Assembly: GCA_903772945.1 (NCBI GenBank)
Contig: CAICTM010000718.1
Coordinates: 1 to 51,346, forward strand
Source: Seminavis robusta
Lineage: Eukaryota > Bacillariophyta > Bacillariophyceae > Naviculales > Naviculaceae
Direction of reading: 5' to 3'
DNA: 51,346 nucleotides
Part shown: one piece after another, positions 19,798 through 31,198 of the stretch
Numbering within the stretch: position 1 is the first letter of the stretch
Layout: every line of letters starts with the position of its first letter
Made by a program: the position numbers and the translations under genes
The notes under the pieces: model-generated
The model's input: the letters and a program-made list of their open reading frames with translations, nothing else
The model's database searches: none
What the model was told of the DNA's origin: nothing

Positions 19798-21461
19798 ATG
19801 AGGCAGTTTTCTCTTTTGAATCTTTTGCTCTTGTTGTCGGCAGCTTCTTTGGTAGCATCCAAACATGCTACCTCTGCTGGTTGGCTGAAACCTTCCTCCC
19901 CAATCCATCAGTTGGATGAATCTACACAGAGGGCCATTTTTGCCGTCAGTGGAGGGGCTGCCAAAGCAACACCCAAAAAGGCCAAGAAGTCTGGCGGCAA
20001 AGCTCCTGCCATTTCCAATCCAGATGGAGCTTCCATCCCCAATGAAATCTTTAATCTTGTCAAGGCAATTGTAGGAGTCGGCGTCCTTTCGTTACCCGCT
20101 GGAATTGCGGCCTTTGCCGATAACAAAAGTGCCTTTTTACCGGCCGCCATTATGATTGGGGTGATTGGAGTCCTCAGTGGTTATGGCTTTGCCATTATTG
20201 GAAAAGTATGTGCCTATACTGGTGCCACAAGCTACAGAGAGGCTTGGGCCGAGTCGATTGGACCCAAGACATCTTGGATCCCTGCCTGGTCTGCTACGCT
20301 CAAAACATCTTTGGCGTGCTTGGCCTTTAGTATGGTCCTTGGGGATACCTTCGCCACCTTGCTGAAGCAACCCAGAACTCCCACGTTGATTGGAGTGACC
20401 TGTTTGGTACTTTTGCCTCTCTGTCTCATGAAGAACCTCAAGTCCTTGGCTCCTTTCTCCTTGTTGGGTGTCATGGGAATGGCCTACACAGCATTGGCCA
20501 TGACAGTACGTTGGTTGGATGGTAGCTACGCCATGACACAAGGAGCCGAAGGCATGGTAGCTTCCGGAAATCTTGTGGCAGATGTGGCCGAGAATCTTAG
20601 GCCCAAATTTGGCTCGGTGGGGGGTTTTGAGAGTGTCTTGAACCCATCATCGTTGATTCTCCTATGCATGCTCAGCACAGCTTACATGGTACGATTAAGT
20701 AAATTTGCCAAGAATTATATCCTTTTGTTGTGGAAACTGACGCTGATCTTTTCTTTTCTGTCCTCCTGTTCTTCTATAGGCTCACTTCAACGCTCCCAAG
20801 GTAAGAAGAACAAGCGACCAATTATTGACATCGGGATACTACATGTGCCATCTCAAAACTTGTCGAACCGCATATTCAATCTACCAAACCTTTATAGTTT
20901 TATTTGGAGCTGAAAGACAACACTATTCCCCGCTTCAATACTGTTGTCAGTTGGAGTTTTGGAATTTCCATCCTCTTGATGGGATACATCACCATGACTG
21001 GTTTCCTGACGTTTGGTAAGAGCAGTCAAGGATTCATCTTGAGCAACTATTCCGTAAACGATCTTTGGATCTCGGGGAGTCGCATCGCCGTGGCGATTTC
21101 CTTGGTGTTCTCTTATCCACTCGCCTTTGTGGGGATGCGAGATGGTATCGTCGATCTTGTCAATGTCCCGACGGAGAAACGAACCAACTCTTTCTTGAAT
21201 GGCTTGACTGTCGCCATGTTGACCACGTTGACCGCCCTGGCTTGTGTGTTGACGGATGTGAGCTTTGTTTTGTCTTTTGGTGGGGCCACCTTGGGCAATG
21301 CATTGACCTATCTATATCCAGCCTTGATGTACGCTGCCATCAATAAGAAACAAGGACGCAAGGAAGACTTGGCAGTTCTCATTGCACAGGCTTCCGCCGT
21401 GTTGGGAGTTGTCATGGGGGCGATCGGCGCGAACATGGCATTGAAAATGTTGAAGAACTAA
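19798..21461 (+). CDS. Amino-acid/auxin permease family transporter, paralogue 1
   Basis: Exons 19798-20688, 20780-20800 and 20898-21461 give 491 residues. The middle exon is only 21 nt and encodes exactly AHFNAPK, a stretch conserved in the two paralogues in this window; without it the frame and the motif are lost. The N-terminus MRQFSLLNLLLLLSAASLVAS is a signal peptide but has no F or L plastid site, unlike the paralogues. Then comes a Lys/Ala/Ser linker and the Aa_trans domain opening with IPNEIFNLVKAIVGVGVLSLP, with about eleven membrane helices, and SFGGATLGNALTYLYP near the end. It should move amino acids coupled to H+ or Na+ (SLC38/SLC32-like); substrate unknown. The conserved helix-one motif is intact. 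Transcribed in the same direction as the antiporter downstream. Confidence 0.92.
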
Positions 21462-23299
21462 GTCCTTGTGCTGTTTAGCTAGATTGGTGTTCCACGGGTA
21501 CTTCTGCCATCCATGGAGCTAAACCACGCGTTGACCTCACGACGGTGCAAATACAAGCCACGGTAACTCTATTCAATGCATGCAATATTCAAGGTCTTGT
21601 GGCTGTGATTGTGGTGTTGGAATGCACCAATTCAGACAGAGATTCACGAACCAGAATTGTGGCACAATAGAATCAATGATGGGAGCGTAGATAGAGTCGC
21701 TTAGTCAACCTGGGTCCGAAGATGCATGGTCTCCGTTAAACAGCTATTGTTCAGAAGCGCCTGAGCTGATGTAAATACAGCAGCAGCTGTAATAAGATTG
21801 AAAGGGATCGGGATAGATCTCCATGGCACACCGTGGAAAAACAAAGTGAACATACCGGTACAGGTACCTGGTACATGTTAGGTTACCACGGTTCCTTTGG
21901 AACCATTGCATCCCCTCAAAAACACAGACAACAATGAAACCCCCTATACTCTCTTCTTTCCACACAGCATCATTCATGCTATCGTGCCACAAATCACAGT
22001 CAAATCAAGAAAGCAGTGATGAAACAGACACCAGCATGGACAAACCACAGCAAAGTCAGTCATGACACAACACACACAAAGAAAAATTCCCATACACAGC
22101 ATTGGAGTTAATCATCCCTACTAGGTACAATGATAGGTACTAACAGGCAGGGTGGCGGGATGTCACTTTAGAATATATAACAACCAAAACTCCTTTCAAA
22201 TTTACACAAACAAAACCTTCCACTCATCCACAACACTGGCAGAGTTACCTTAGTCTACTTCCATCAAAGGCAACAGACGTTTTTAAGAAGCTGGAACCGT
22301 GGTTCCTTGAGCTCAATCTATGATACTTCTCCTTCATCGTTCCAAACTGTACAAGACGTGAGAGGAATTCCTACTGAGAGCTCCAGGCGATGGGAATCGA
22401 ATCTCGAGGATTTCCGGGAATAAAGGGATTCCTCTCCTTGTGGTAACGTACTAGTACGGCAGTACAGCGTACATCTTCCGATCTGGTTCTGGGGAATCCT
22501 TGAGCCTCTCGGATTTCCGGGAATAAGGATTCCTCCAAGGATATGATGGCGAACACAGTGGAAACAAGCAGAGCTTTGGTGGATAAAGCACACTTCCCAA
22601 AGGGATGCCAGCTGGTCAACCTGTTCCTACTTCTCCTTCATTGTCCCAAAGTGAGAGATTGCAATGTGGAAGTTCTTTCTACTACATGTGTAGAGCTAGC
22701 TAGCTAGAAGTGTACAATCTTTGCCTGTCAAACTCTGGCCGGAACAAGAGAGGGAGAGCTACCACTTACAAAAACTGTATTTTGGATTAATGGTGTCAGA
22801 ACCACTGAAACTTCTTGCAAGAGAATCCCCTAATGCTGCATTGGCCACTGACTTTTGAGTTTGTGACTATTAAATCTTTTACAACTACAGTGTCCCAGCT
22901 GGCAGCATTCATCATCTCAGAGTGCTGACACTTACTGTACCTAATAACTGCAGTAGCCGGGACTTTATGGTGCGCGGCAACCGAAGGCATCAAGAATCAA
23001 GCAAGCTCCAACTGAAACTGTGGCCTGTCACAGTGCGTGACCGTAAAAGTGAACAGCGGTTCTGGTACCGCTGTCGGAGGAACAGAGGATTTGATCCCAA
23101 GATCCTTGGTCGTCACTTCAATTCTACGCCGGCCAGCTTCGAGCCCAAAAACTTCCTCCTTGTCCTACAGAAGCTCATTTTTCTTTTTGGCGTCAACCAA
23201 AAAGTAGTCACCTGCTTCCAACTTTCCAAATAATAATCACTCACCACCCTGTCGAACCAAGAATCTTTAAGTTGATAAAGAACCTCAGCCAGCATCAAG
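21462..23299. other. Long spacer with short direct repeats
   Basis: No gene recognised in 1.8 kb. GGATTTCCGGGAATAA occurs at about 22408 and 22509, followed both times by GGATTCCTC with small changes, a direct repeat about 100 bp apart. TACCGGTAC palindromes near 21855-21872 and a GCTAGCTAGCTAG run near 22694. Upstream region of the antiporter at the right end. Confidence 0.5.
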
Positions 23300-26200
23300 A
23301 TGCTTATCATCAAGCTATTGGGAGCCTTGTTGCTCCTTGCGTCTACCTCTCAAGGTTTTGATTACACGCTCTCATCAGATTCTGCTTTCGAGATTTCCAC
23401 CACCGACGTTGCTACCGATATTGGAGATTTGAAGGTTCTTTTCAATGGCGACTCTGTGTATGTGCATGTGTCTGGATTGGAATGGGTTGAAACGGACAAT
23501 AATGACACGGAAGCCGTGCTTTTCTACGAAACATCTGTGGACGGGAAAGTCAGCAGTATTGGAAGCTACGACTTGAACACATTTGGTCGACAACTGCCCG
23601 ATAAGCTCGATGTTGGCAATCTGACTGTGACCAATTCTGGAGCTCATACCGTTGTGGTCCGGCTTTTTGCCCCCAATAACTTTGACTTGACCACGGAACG
23701 CACCTATCAGAGCTATGCAGCTGGAGTTTCCATCATTCCCTTGATTGTCGTCTTGGTTCTGGCCATGGGCACGCAAATGGTCGAATTTTCCTTGTTTGTC
23801 ACTATCTTTATTGGAGCGTGCATGGTAAGTCTCCTGAAAAACTCAAACGAAGGTTCTGAATAATCAAGGTGGACATAGGTGGAGGTCTCACCTTTCTTTT
23901 GATCCGTCCTTACCTAACCCCGCACAGGTCACTGGAGGAATCAAGGAAGGCTTTCAGACCACTTTGGATACCTACATCCTCATGAATCTCGGTATGTAAC
24001 AACCAAACGCAAGGAACAACCATTCTTTAGAGTGACAATGATCTCACTAGATTCTGCTCTACTCTTTTCCACAACAGCTGATGTCGATCATGCCTACGTC
24101 TACCTCTTCAGTTTGTTCTTGTCGGGTCTTGTCTCCATGATGCAAAAATCTGGTGGTATGATTGGATTTACGCAATGGGTAGCACAGTATGCCAAGACTC
24201 CCAGAGCGGCACAAGTCTCCATCTTTTGTGTCACCCTGCTCTGTTTCTTTGATGACTACACAAATTTGCTCCTCACGGGTCAATCCATGTCTTCGCTCAG
24301 TGATCTCATGATGGTATCCAAGGAAAAATTCACCTTCCTCGTGGATGCTACCGCCGCTCCTTTGGCCTCCTTGACCCCTGTCAGTTCCTGGGTCGGGTTT
24401 GAAGTGAACTTGATCCAGACGGAACTCACCAAGCTTATTGAAATTTATGGCGAAGAAAACTTGACCGTCTCCACATCGGCAATCCAGGTCTTCCTTCAGA
24501 GTATCAAGTACCGATACTACCCCATTTTCATGCTTTTCCTCATTCCAACCCTTCTTGTCCTTCAACGCGACTTTGGGCCCATGCTGTTGGCGGAACGACG
24601 CGTCCGCGTCCATGAACGTACTGATGGAGGAAAGGGTCACATCGAGAGAGCCGAGGGAGATGAGGGCATGAAGACTGAGAATGATCCAAGAACCGACATT
24701 CCTTACAGGGTACGTAATGCAGTCGAAATGAGCGAGAACACTGTCATGCTACCTTCTCACCAATTCGTTTCAAAATCCCGCATACGTTCAACTTGTGATT
24801 CAAGACATTCAACATGCTGGTGCCTGTCCTGCTGCTCATCTTTTTCATTTTCTTCCTTATGATACGTACGGGAGATGACGGTTCTGGCAGTCAAAGCTTT
24901 ACTGAAAAGATTGAAAGCAGTGACTCCTTCAGTGCCTTGCTTTGGGGAACCATGGCCACAGCCATTATCACGGGTCTCATGTACGCGCTGCAGATTGTTC
25001 AAAATGGTCACTATGTGCTGCCCACGCTTCCTGTCCTCAAGAGTTGCTTGTGCGGTGTGAGTGAGACAGAAGTCGTTGTAGAAGAAGACAATCTTGAAAA
25101 GCCAAGCGCGGATGGAGACGTTGGAGAAGACGAAGGCGAGGAAATGTACAAGGGAGAAAGTTTAGCGCTGTTGCCTGAAATGGGCCGAGCTCGCAGCCTG
25201 ATGTCCATCTACGAGAGTGTTGAAAGTTTCTTGTTTGGAATGAATCGCCTCTTCCCCGCCTTGATTGTGCTCACTCTCGCCTGGGCCACCGGAGACATCA
25301 GTAAGTTTTTTGTTCAAACTGGTCGTTGCCGTTATTTGTGCAATTCTTGTTGTGGCTCACCTACCTGTTGGTTGTTTTCGCTTATTCAAAAGTGACAACT
25401 GTGGGAGCGGACAGGTAAATACATGACAAAGCCATGGGTTGCTACATTGTTAAGTTTACGTACCCATCGGTTTCTGACAAATAAACCATCACTTGTTTTC
25501 GTCAACTAACTGTGGGTGCGGACAGGTTGTTTTCCTCTGTTATTACAGACAGCGTTGCCCCGGAAGCCATGCCAACACTTGCCTTCGTCATCGCTGTCAT
25601 CATGGCTTTGGCTACCGGAAGTTCCTGGAGTACCATGACAATCTTGTTCCCACTCATTATGGTCCCAACCTACCGCGTGGCTGAGGGAGATGAACTTATC
25701 TTTTATGCCACAGTTGCAGGCGTTTTGTCGGGTTCAGTTGCCGGTGATCACATGAGCCCCATCTCTGATACTACGGTCATCTCTGCAATGAGTTGTGGAT
25801 GCAAGTTGCTCAACCACGTGGTCACCCAGGCTCCCTATTCCACTGTGATTGTTATTTTCTGTATTCTGTTTGGTACTGTAAGTTATCGTTGCAGAGCCCT
25901 GCTTGATTGCTTTCTTGGGGCCTTTGCGTCTCACGTAGCACCAACAACTGAAACTTCTTGCCCGGAATATCTCATGATGGTAAAAGATCCCCATTGGAAG
26001 GAACGCCATGCCCAACATTGTGGGTATCTTGCTGGCTCTAGTTGCCATCATCTTGTGGGTCTTCTTCGTGGGTGCTCCCATTGTCAGTCCAACCGGCAGG
26101 TATGATATTCTGACGGAGTTGTTCCTAAAGTGCAGACCAAATCCCGGGTTGCAGGAACTCCGTGAAGAGACTATCAAATACCACGAAGACAAGTTTGGTG

Positions 26201-26382
26201 GTGACATGGATATGGGTGACGGCGACGAACCCGAGCAGGAGGGCAAGGGTGAAGGAAATGATGCCCCAGAGGAGCAAGAGGAGGAGCCCAACAAGGAAGA
26301 AGAAGACGATCCAGAGAAAGAAGAAGTTCCTATGGACGATAATTCCCTCAAGAATTCCCACTTGACCACGGTGTCAGCTTAG
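23300..26382 (+). CDS. NhaC-type Na+/H+ antiporter, seven exons
   Basis: Exons 23300-23824, 23928-23991, 24078-24709, 24805-25300, 25393-25414, 25526-25877 and 25987-26382 give 828 residues in one frame with GT/AG borders. Signal peptide MLIIKLLGALLLLASTSQG, then a beta-rich soluble domain (about 20-135), then the NhaC antiporter domain. Signature stretches are CFFDDYTNLLLTGQSM, WATGDI, VGADRLFSSVI, MALATGSSWSTMTILFPL and GDHMSPISDTTVIS; the acidic and polar residues expected for cation binding are present. A charged cytosolic insert (about 410-430), an acidic loop, and an acidic C-terminal tail rich in Glu follow the family's variable regions. It should exchange Na+ for H+ at an endomembrane or plasma membrane. 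Exon 5 is 22 nt and encodes MTTVGAD; without it VGADR is lost. The intron after it is odd (see repeat at 25372-25525). Confidence 0.9.
25372..25525 (+). repeat. Direct repeats flanking intron 5 of the antiporter gene
   Basis: AACTGTGGGAGCGGACAG ends at 25414 and AACTGTGGGTGCGGACAG ends at 25525, 111 bp apart, both followed by GT. TTGTTTTCG also precedes each copy (25372 and 25493). The first copy is the microexon with its donor, the second serves as the acceptor of the next intron. The second copy has no AG in front, so it cannot replace the first. Confidence 0.85.
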
Positions 26383-26867
26383 AGGATGGAATTGCCTCTG
26401 TATGTGTTGCATTTGTTTTACCAACTTTATATCAAGCCAAGGGCGGAATGGCTTTCATTTGTTTCAGTTTTGATACCTGGGTTTCCAGCCCTCCTGAAGT
26501 TCGGAGGAGTGGTTTTGGAGAGGGACTTGGTGTGTCTTCCTCTTCTAGACTTCTGTGTTGATGTACTAGTTTGTCCAGTATTAAGTACACCCAACAATCT
26601 GACGGGCTAAGTACCATACCGGTACTAGTCTTTGTTCGCCTGCTGTAGGTTTCTTGTATTGAAGGAAACCGTCTCTAGTAGACTAGCTTCCCAACGAAAC
26701 TGTGCATTTTCTGACTTCATTCTGGTCCGGTAAAAAAAAAACTGTAGCCAGACAGAATGGTTGGGTTGACCATGCACGAGGACTTGGACTACATTTATTG
26801 TTGATGACCATATTGACTTCATGCTCTGATGCCACAGTATACAGCAACAGCAGCATCTTTTCATCAT
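26383..26867. other. Antiporter 3' region, duplicated downstream
   Basis: No gene. About 26552-26867 (continuing through the permease remnant to about 26940) is a diverged direct copy of about 27806-28195, including TACTAGTTTGTCCAGTA and the shared GTAGCCAGACAGAATGGTT. The second copy overlaps the 3' end of the permease at 28118-29695, which shows which is the source. Confidence 0.7.
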
Positions 26868-26940
26868 TTACCCCACAGACGATTTGGCGGCCATGAAGGC
26901 ACCCATGGAACCTAATACAACTACCAATGCAGCATTTGGC
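26868..26940 (-). pseudogene. 3' remnant of a fourth amino-acid permease
   Basis: Minus-strand reading gives NAALVVVLGSMGAFMAAKSS-VG and a stop, matching the last 24 residues of the permease at 28118-29695 (NAALGVVLGGLGAFMAVKSLAG). Nothing of the rest of the gene is present; the match ends at about 26940, where antiporter-derived sequence begins on the other strand within 40 bp. Confidence 0.8.
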
Positions 26941-27175
26941 CACTGCGGGCGGGGATTGTCTCTTCTCCCCAATCATTAGAGACAGCGTTGCCCCGGAAGC
27001 CATGCCAACACTTGCGTTCATCATAGTCGTCATCATGGCTTTGGCTACCAGAATTTCTTGGAGTACCATGACAATCTTGCCACTCACTATGGTCCCAACC
27101 TAAGGTGTGGGACAAACTTATCTTTACCTCGGCAGGTTAACTGCCTGAGTCCTCTACCCCTTTAATGGCAAAAAT

Positions 27176-27241
27176 TCTGTCTGTGGGATCCCCCTGGTTT
27201 TTGTCTGTGGGATCCCCTTGTTTTGTGTCTGTGGGATCCCC
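27176..27241 (+). repeat. Three copies of TGTCTGTGGGATCCCC
   Basis: Three near-identical 16-nt cores at about 24-bp spacing, separated by T/G-rich linkers. Confidence 0.9.
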
Positions 27242-27477
27242 TATTCCGGTGAAGCCAGGGTATAAGGATAGAGATAATGTAAGCTGGCAAAACTGGAAAT
27301 TGAAGGTTCAATAAAAGTTAGGGGTAGGAATATATCAATGTAATTTAAGGTTAGTGCACTCAGGACAAAAACACAATAAGCCAGCAGGTGTTGTAAATTT
27401 AGAGTTACACGATCGAATGATAGCTGTAAATTATGGGTTGGCCCATGGCTACATCAATGCTAGCTTAATCTAAAACA

Positions 27478-27630
27478 GAAGGTTACAATGAGGGAATGAT
27501 AGTGGGCGGCAACACACGACGAAGTCGGGTGTTGTCGCCAGGGCTAGCAAACATAAAAAAGAAGGTTATAATGAGGGAATAATACTGGGCGGCAACACAC
27601 GACGAAGTCGGGTGTTGTCGCCAGGGCTAC
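27478..27630 (+). repeat. 83-bp tandem duplication carrying a strong hairpin
   Basis: Units at 27478-27560 and 27561-27630. Each contains a 35-nt palindrome (27505-27539 and 27588-27622), GGCGGCAACACACGAC then GAAG then a pairing arm ending GTGTTGTCGCC, a 16-bp stem with a four-base loop. The hairpin is unchanged between units while the flanks differ slightly. Confidence 0.85.
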
Positions 27631-28117
27631 CTTGAAAGAAGGATGCAATCTCAAACATGATCCTCTTTCTTCTATTTGTCTTTCTGCCGAGGTATCGCAG
27701 CTCCCGCTGACTTATATGCCACAGTTGCAGGCGTTTTGTCGGGTTCAGTTGCCGGTGATCACATGAGCCCCATCTCTGATACTACGGTCATCTCTGCAGT
27801 AAGTTCTGTGTTGATATACTAGTTTGTCCAGTATTTTAAAGTTCACCAACAATATGACGAGTCATGTGCCATACTAGTCTGATGTCGGTTTCTGATGTGG
27901 AAGCAAAACATCTCTAGTGTCCCAACATGAAGCCATGCATTTTCTGTTTTTACTCTGGTCGGGTCAAAAATACCTGTAGCCAGACAGAATGGTTAGGACG
28001 ACCATGTACGAGGACTTGGACTACATTTATTGTTGATTGACATCCTACAGGATGTCCACATTGTTGACTTCATGCTCTGACGCCGCAGTATACAGCACAG
28101 CTGCATCCTTTCATCAG

Positions 28118-29695
28118 TTACCCCGCCAACGATTTGACGGCCATGAAGGCACCCAGACCTCCTAATACAACTCCCAATGCAGCATTGGCCATGGCAAGTT
28201 TGACTTCTCCTTTCAATGGTGCACTTGCATCTTTCATTCTCTTGACGGCTCCACGAAACATGATACCCGGGAAGACATAAATCAATGCATTTCCCAAGGT
28301 GGCGCCAGCAAATGACAACACAAAGGTAACATCGGGAATCACCAATGCCAATCCAGTGACTCCTGCCAACAAGGCAAGGGTGATACTATTCAGATTTTTG
28401 TTGGATCGGTTCTTGATATTGAATAGATCCATTACTCCATCACGAGCACCCACAAAGGCGAGTGGGAAGGACCCGACCAAACTGACTGCTACAGCAATGC
28501 GGGAAATCCCCATGAGTGTATCCGTTGTTGCATAATTGTTGAGAATGACACCACTGCAGGCACTTCCAAAGGTTAAGAATCCCAAGCAAGTCATGGAGGC
28601 AAAGAGCGCAATCGCAATGGCAAAACTAGTGGCTACCAGAGCGGAGAATCTTGGGATGGTGTTGTCCTTGAGTTCAGTAAAGAACTTGGGAGCATTGAAA
28701 TGGGCCTGGTGGTGACAATACAGATGATGAAAGTAAAACCGACCAGAAGCGACAAAGGCAGTGGTTAGTTTTGCCATGGGTTCAACCGTGTGATAGGATG
28801 AAATTTGCAAGTCTCAACACCTAATATTGTTTCTTACCATGAAAGCAGTACTCAACATTGCCACCAGGATGGCTGCATTGGGACTGAGCACTCCCTTGGC
28901 TCCCACTGTTCCAAAGGATGGTTGCAAATTGACCGGCACGGCCTTGTGAAACTTGCCTCCCTTGGCATATGCCTTTCCAAAATATCGAATGGCCATGGCA
29001 ATGGCGGTGTAGACCATACCAGCCGATCCCAACAAGGAGACGGGTGCTAAGGAACTCAAATTTTTGAGCAGACACAGGGGCAAGAGTACCAATCCTGTAA
29101 TTCCGAGCAAACTGGTGGTGCTACTGACGGTATATCCAGCACCGGCAAAAAGGGAGGAAAAGGTATCTCCCAAAATCATGCTGTAGGCCAAAAGAGCACA
29201 AATGGTTTTGAAGGTCACGGCTACCGCTGGCATCCAGGATGTTTCCGGTGACACAGATTCAGCCCAGGCATCTTTAAAGGAAGTGGTATCGGTAAAGGAA
29301 CAGACACGTCCAATCAAGCCAAATCCGTAGGCACTCAACATGCCAATAATGCCAATCAGGACCAAGGCCGGGATGGCGGCAGAAGGAGCATTTCCAAAGG
29401 CACAGATTCCGGCAGGCAATCCCAACACTCCAGCTCCCACAATACCCTTGACCAGATTAAAGGTGAGTTCCGGAACGGTAGCTGTGCCTCCACCTGTCTT
29501 GCGTGGCTCTTCGGCTGCTGCTGCCGTTTCCAAGAGACGAGTGGTGTGGGTTGTCGCGGTTGTGGTTCGAGGGGGACTACTAGTTGTAGTAGGAAGCACC
29601 AGTGGCCTTGCAGAAAAGGTTCTAGCTGATGGGACAAAGGCTCCTGCGAGGGGAGCTGTTGCCGCCAACAGGCCTAAAATTGCCGAAATCTTCAT
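28118..29695 (-). CDS. Amino-acid/auxin permease family transporter, paralogue 2
   Basis: Exons 29695-28838 and 28705-28118 (132-nt intron, phase 0, GTAAGA to CCAG) give 481 residues. The intron is at the same codon as intron 1 of paralogue 1 (before AHFNAPK), but the second intron of that gene is absent, so AHFNAPKFFTELKDNT is continuous. The N-terminus MKISAILGLLAATAPLAGAF has the diatom plastid-import site A-G-A|F-V-P followed by a Ser/Thr/Arg/Pro-rich stretch, so this paralogue may be plastid-targeted. The permease domain starts VPELTFNLVKGIVGAGVLGLP, contains LCLLKNLSSLAPVSLLG and ends in SFAGATLGNALIYVFPG and a hydrophobic C-terminus. Substrate unknown. It points away from the damaged CRAL-TRIO gene, sharing a 578-bp divergent spacer. 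Confidence 0.92.
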
Positions 29696-30273
29696 GGTTG
29701 TCGTTGACGTTTTGGATTCTCAACCGCTAGGATTCTTCAAACTGAAGAACGATGGATTTGGGTAGCCTATGATTACTAGCAAGCAAGGAATGGTACCTTT
29801 AGCTTCTCTGGCCTGGAATTGCAGACTTGAAGGAGCAAATTGTCACAAGAGAAGAAAATGCAATCCTTTGCCCGAGTGCCCGAGGTATCCACTCGACTCG
29901 ACTCGACTCGACTTCGTGGGAAATGAAAGTTGCATCGGCAGTTTGGATGTTCGCATGTTCGGATATCTTTCAAGGCTGGAGGGCCATTGGTTGTCACAAC
30001 GCTGACGCCATCATGTCACCAAACGTTACGTCCCCACACTCTCGACCAACGCACCGTCGTCAAGAGCTTGTGCTGGCTTATTTTCACTGTGAATGATCTA
30101 GACTACTCCAATAGACAATGCTCGAGTAGCACGGTCCCGCACGGACACAACAACGGCATGCTGATTGCAAAGCTGAGGGGGCAGGCTCAGGCTGTCCATA
30201 CCGTACAGGCACAGCTCCGGGGCACCAAGCTAAGGGAGAGCACAAACAGAAAGCATCTCTCTATTATTTGACA
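29696..30273. other. Divergent spacer with CTCGA simple repeat
   Basis: Upstream regions of two divergent genes. A (CTCGA)n-type array lies at 29891-29913. No coding sequence is supported. Confidence 0.55.
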
Positions 30274-31198
30274 ATGGAAGCACCTGGCCATGTCCGTGGG
30301 GATCATGAGTCGGAGGCAGTAGAAGCGGAGGATCGGGAAGACCAGGCAGAAGAGGATGAAGCGGCCGCTGAGGCAGTCTACGAATTGGACGACCAAGACG
30401 GGGGCTTTGAACTTTGTCCTCGAGATCCGGCTCGTATGGAACTGACCGATCAAGAACGACAATGGGCTCTGGCCATCAAAGAAGCCATTGAGAGCGACGC
30501 TGAGCTGGAAAATGTCTCGGATTTTGAAGTGGCGCAATTGGCATTGGTGGACCGCGACAAGCGAGAGCAGGCGCTGGAAAGAGTCCGTCATTTCCAAATA
30601 TTTCGAGAAGAATACAAGTTAAGAAATACGGTTGAAGAAGGAAAACGAATTTCTCGTGATTTTGTGCAACAACATCCCCTGACGGTCTTGTCCGTGTGCT
30701 TGAATCCAGATGAAGGCAACTAGTCTATGTGGCATAGTTGATATTGCCAATTTCTTTGAAAAGGATATCAAGTCGGAAGCTGGTTAGCTTACTCTAGTGG
30801 GATTTGCCTACTACAGTGGGCACATCTTTTCTCCCGACTTTACGGCCATCCGGAAAGGCATCAATTTTGTACTGGAAACCATGGACTACGACTGGCACAA
30901 CCTGACCATGAAGACACGGCGTAAAATGTGGACTGAATGCTTGGGTGTGTACCCCTATCATGTACGAAAACTCAAATACTTTCACATGGGACTCTTTGCT
31001 TCCCTGGCAGCGTCACTCATGAAGAAATTCGTGCCCCAAGAAATTTATAATAAGGTGCAAGTGGGATGCCAATTTGGTGGTCGACTCGATACGTTCTATG
31101 TGGTACCCACCCGAGAAATTGCCAATCAACGTCTGATTGAAAGAATTGATGCTTGTCTGGAAAGACGATATGAAAATATTCAAAACTTTGGACTGTGA
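30274..31198 (+). pseudogene. CRAL-TRIO (SEC14-like) lipid-binding protein, frame broken
   Basis: First frame 30274-30723: an acidic N-terminus, then LTDQERQWALAIKEAIE and a helical region ending LSVCLNPDEGN and TAG. The family continuation is readable in another frame: SLCGIVDIANFFEKDIKSEAG, TAG at 30786, then VGFAYYSGHIFSPDFTAIRKG and the C-terminal half to 31198 with LGVYPYHVRKLKYFHMG and VPQEIYNKVQVG, the typical CRAL-TRIO end. So one frameshift near 30718 and one nonsense codon (probably Trp to stop) separate two well-preserved halves. An intron of about 70 nt cannot remove both, because the region between is itself family-like and no donor/acceptor pair fits the phase. The fold binds small lipids or lipid-like ligands. 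Decay appears recent; an assembly error is the alternative. Confidence 0.75.

Larger units (their letters stand above)
27126..27693. mobile_element. 568-bp insertion with short terminal inverted repeats
   Basis: ACCTCGGCAG (27126-27135) and CTGCCGAGGT (27684-27693) are perfect inverted repeats near the edges of the sequence that splits the antiporter remnant. There is no ORF. The true ends may reach 27121 and 27710; CTTAT occurs on both sides (27117 and 27711), a possible short target duplication. The interior holds the triple repeat at 27176-27241 and the hairpin pair at 27478-27630. Confidence 0.55.
26978..27798 (+). pseudogene. Remnant of antiporter exon 6, interrupted by an insertion
   Basis: 26978-27125 matches antiporter exon 6 (from GACAGCGTTGCCCCGGAAGC to the CTTATCTTT stretch) and 27711-27798 matches its continuation (ATGCCACAGTTGCAGGCG to ATCTCTGCA). 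A TAA stop replaces the Tyr codon after GTCCCAACC and a base pair deletion shifts the frame. The gap between the two parts holds about 590 bp of foreign sequence. Other exons are missing. The copy is closer to the live gene in its second half, which is nearly identical. Confidence 0.85.

Noticed and set aside
19798..26382. Operon of permease and antiporter
   Set aside because: Spacer of 1.8 kb, introns and eukaryotic gene structure; same direction alone does not show co-transcription.
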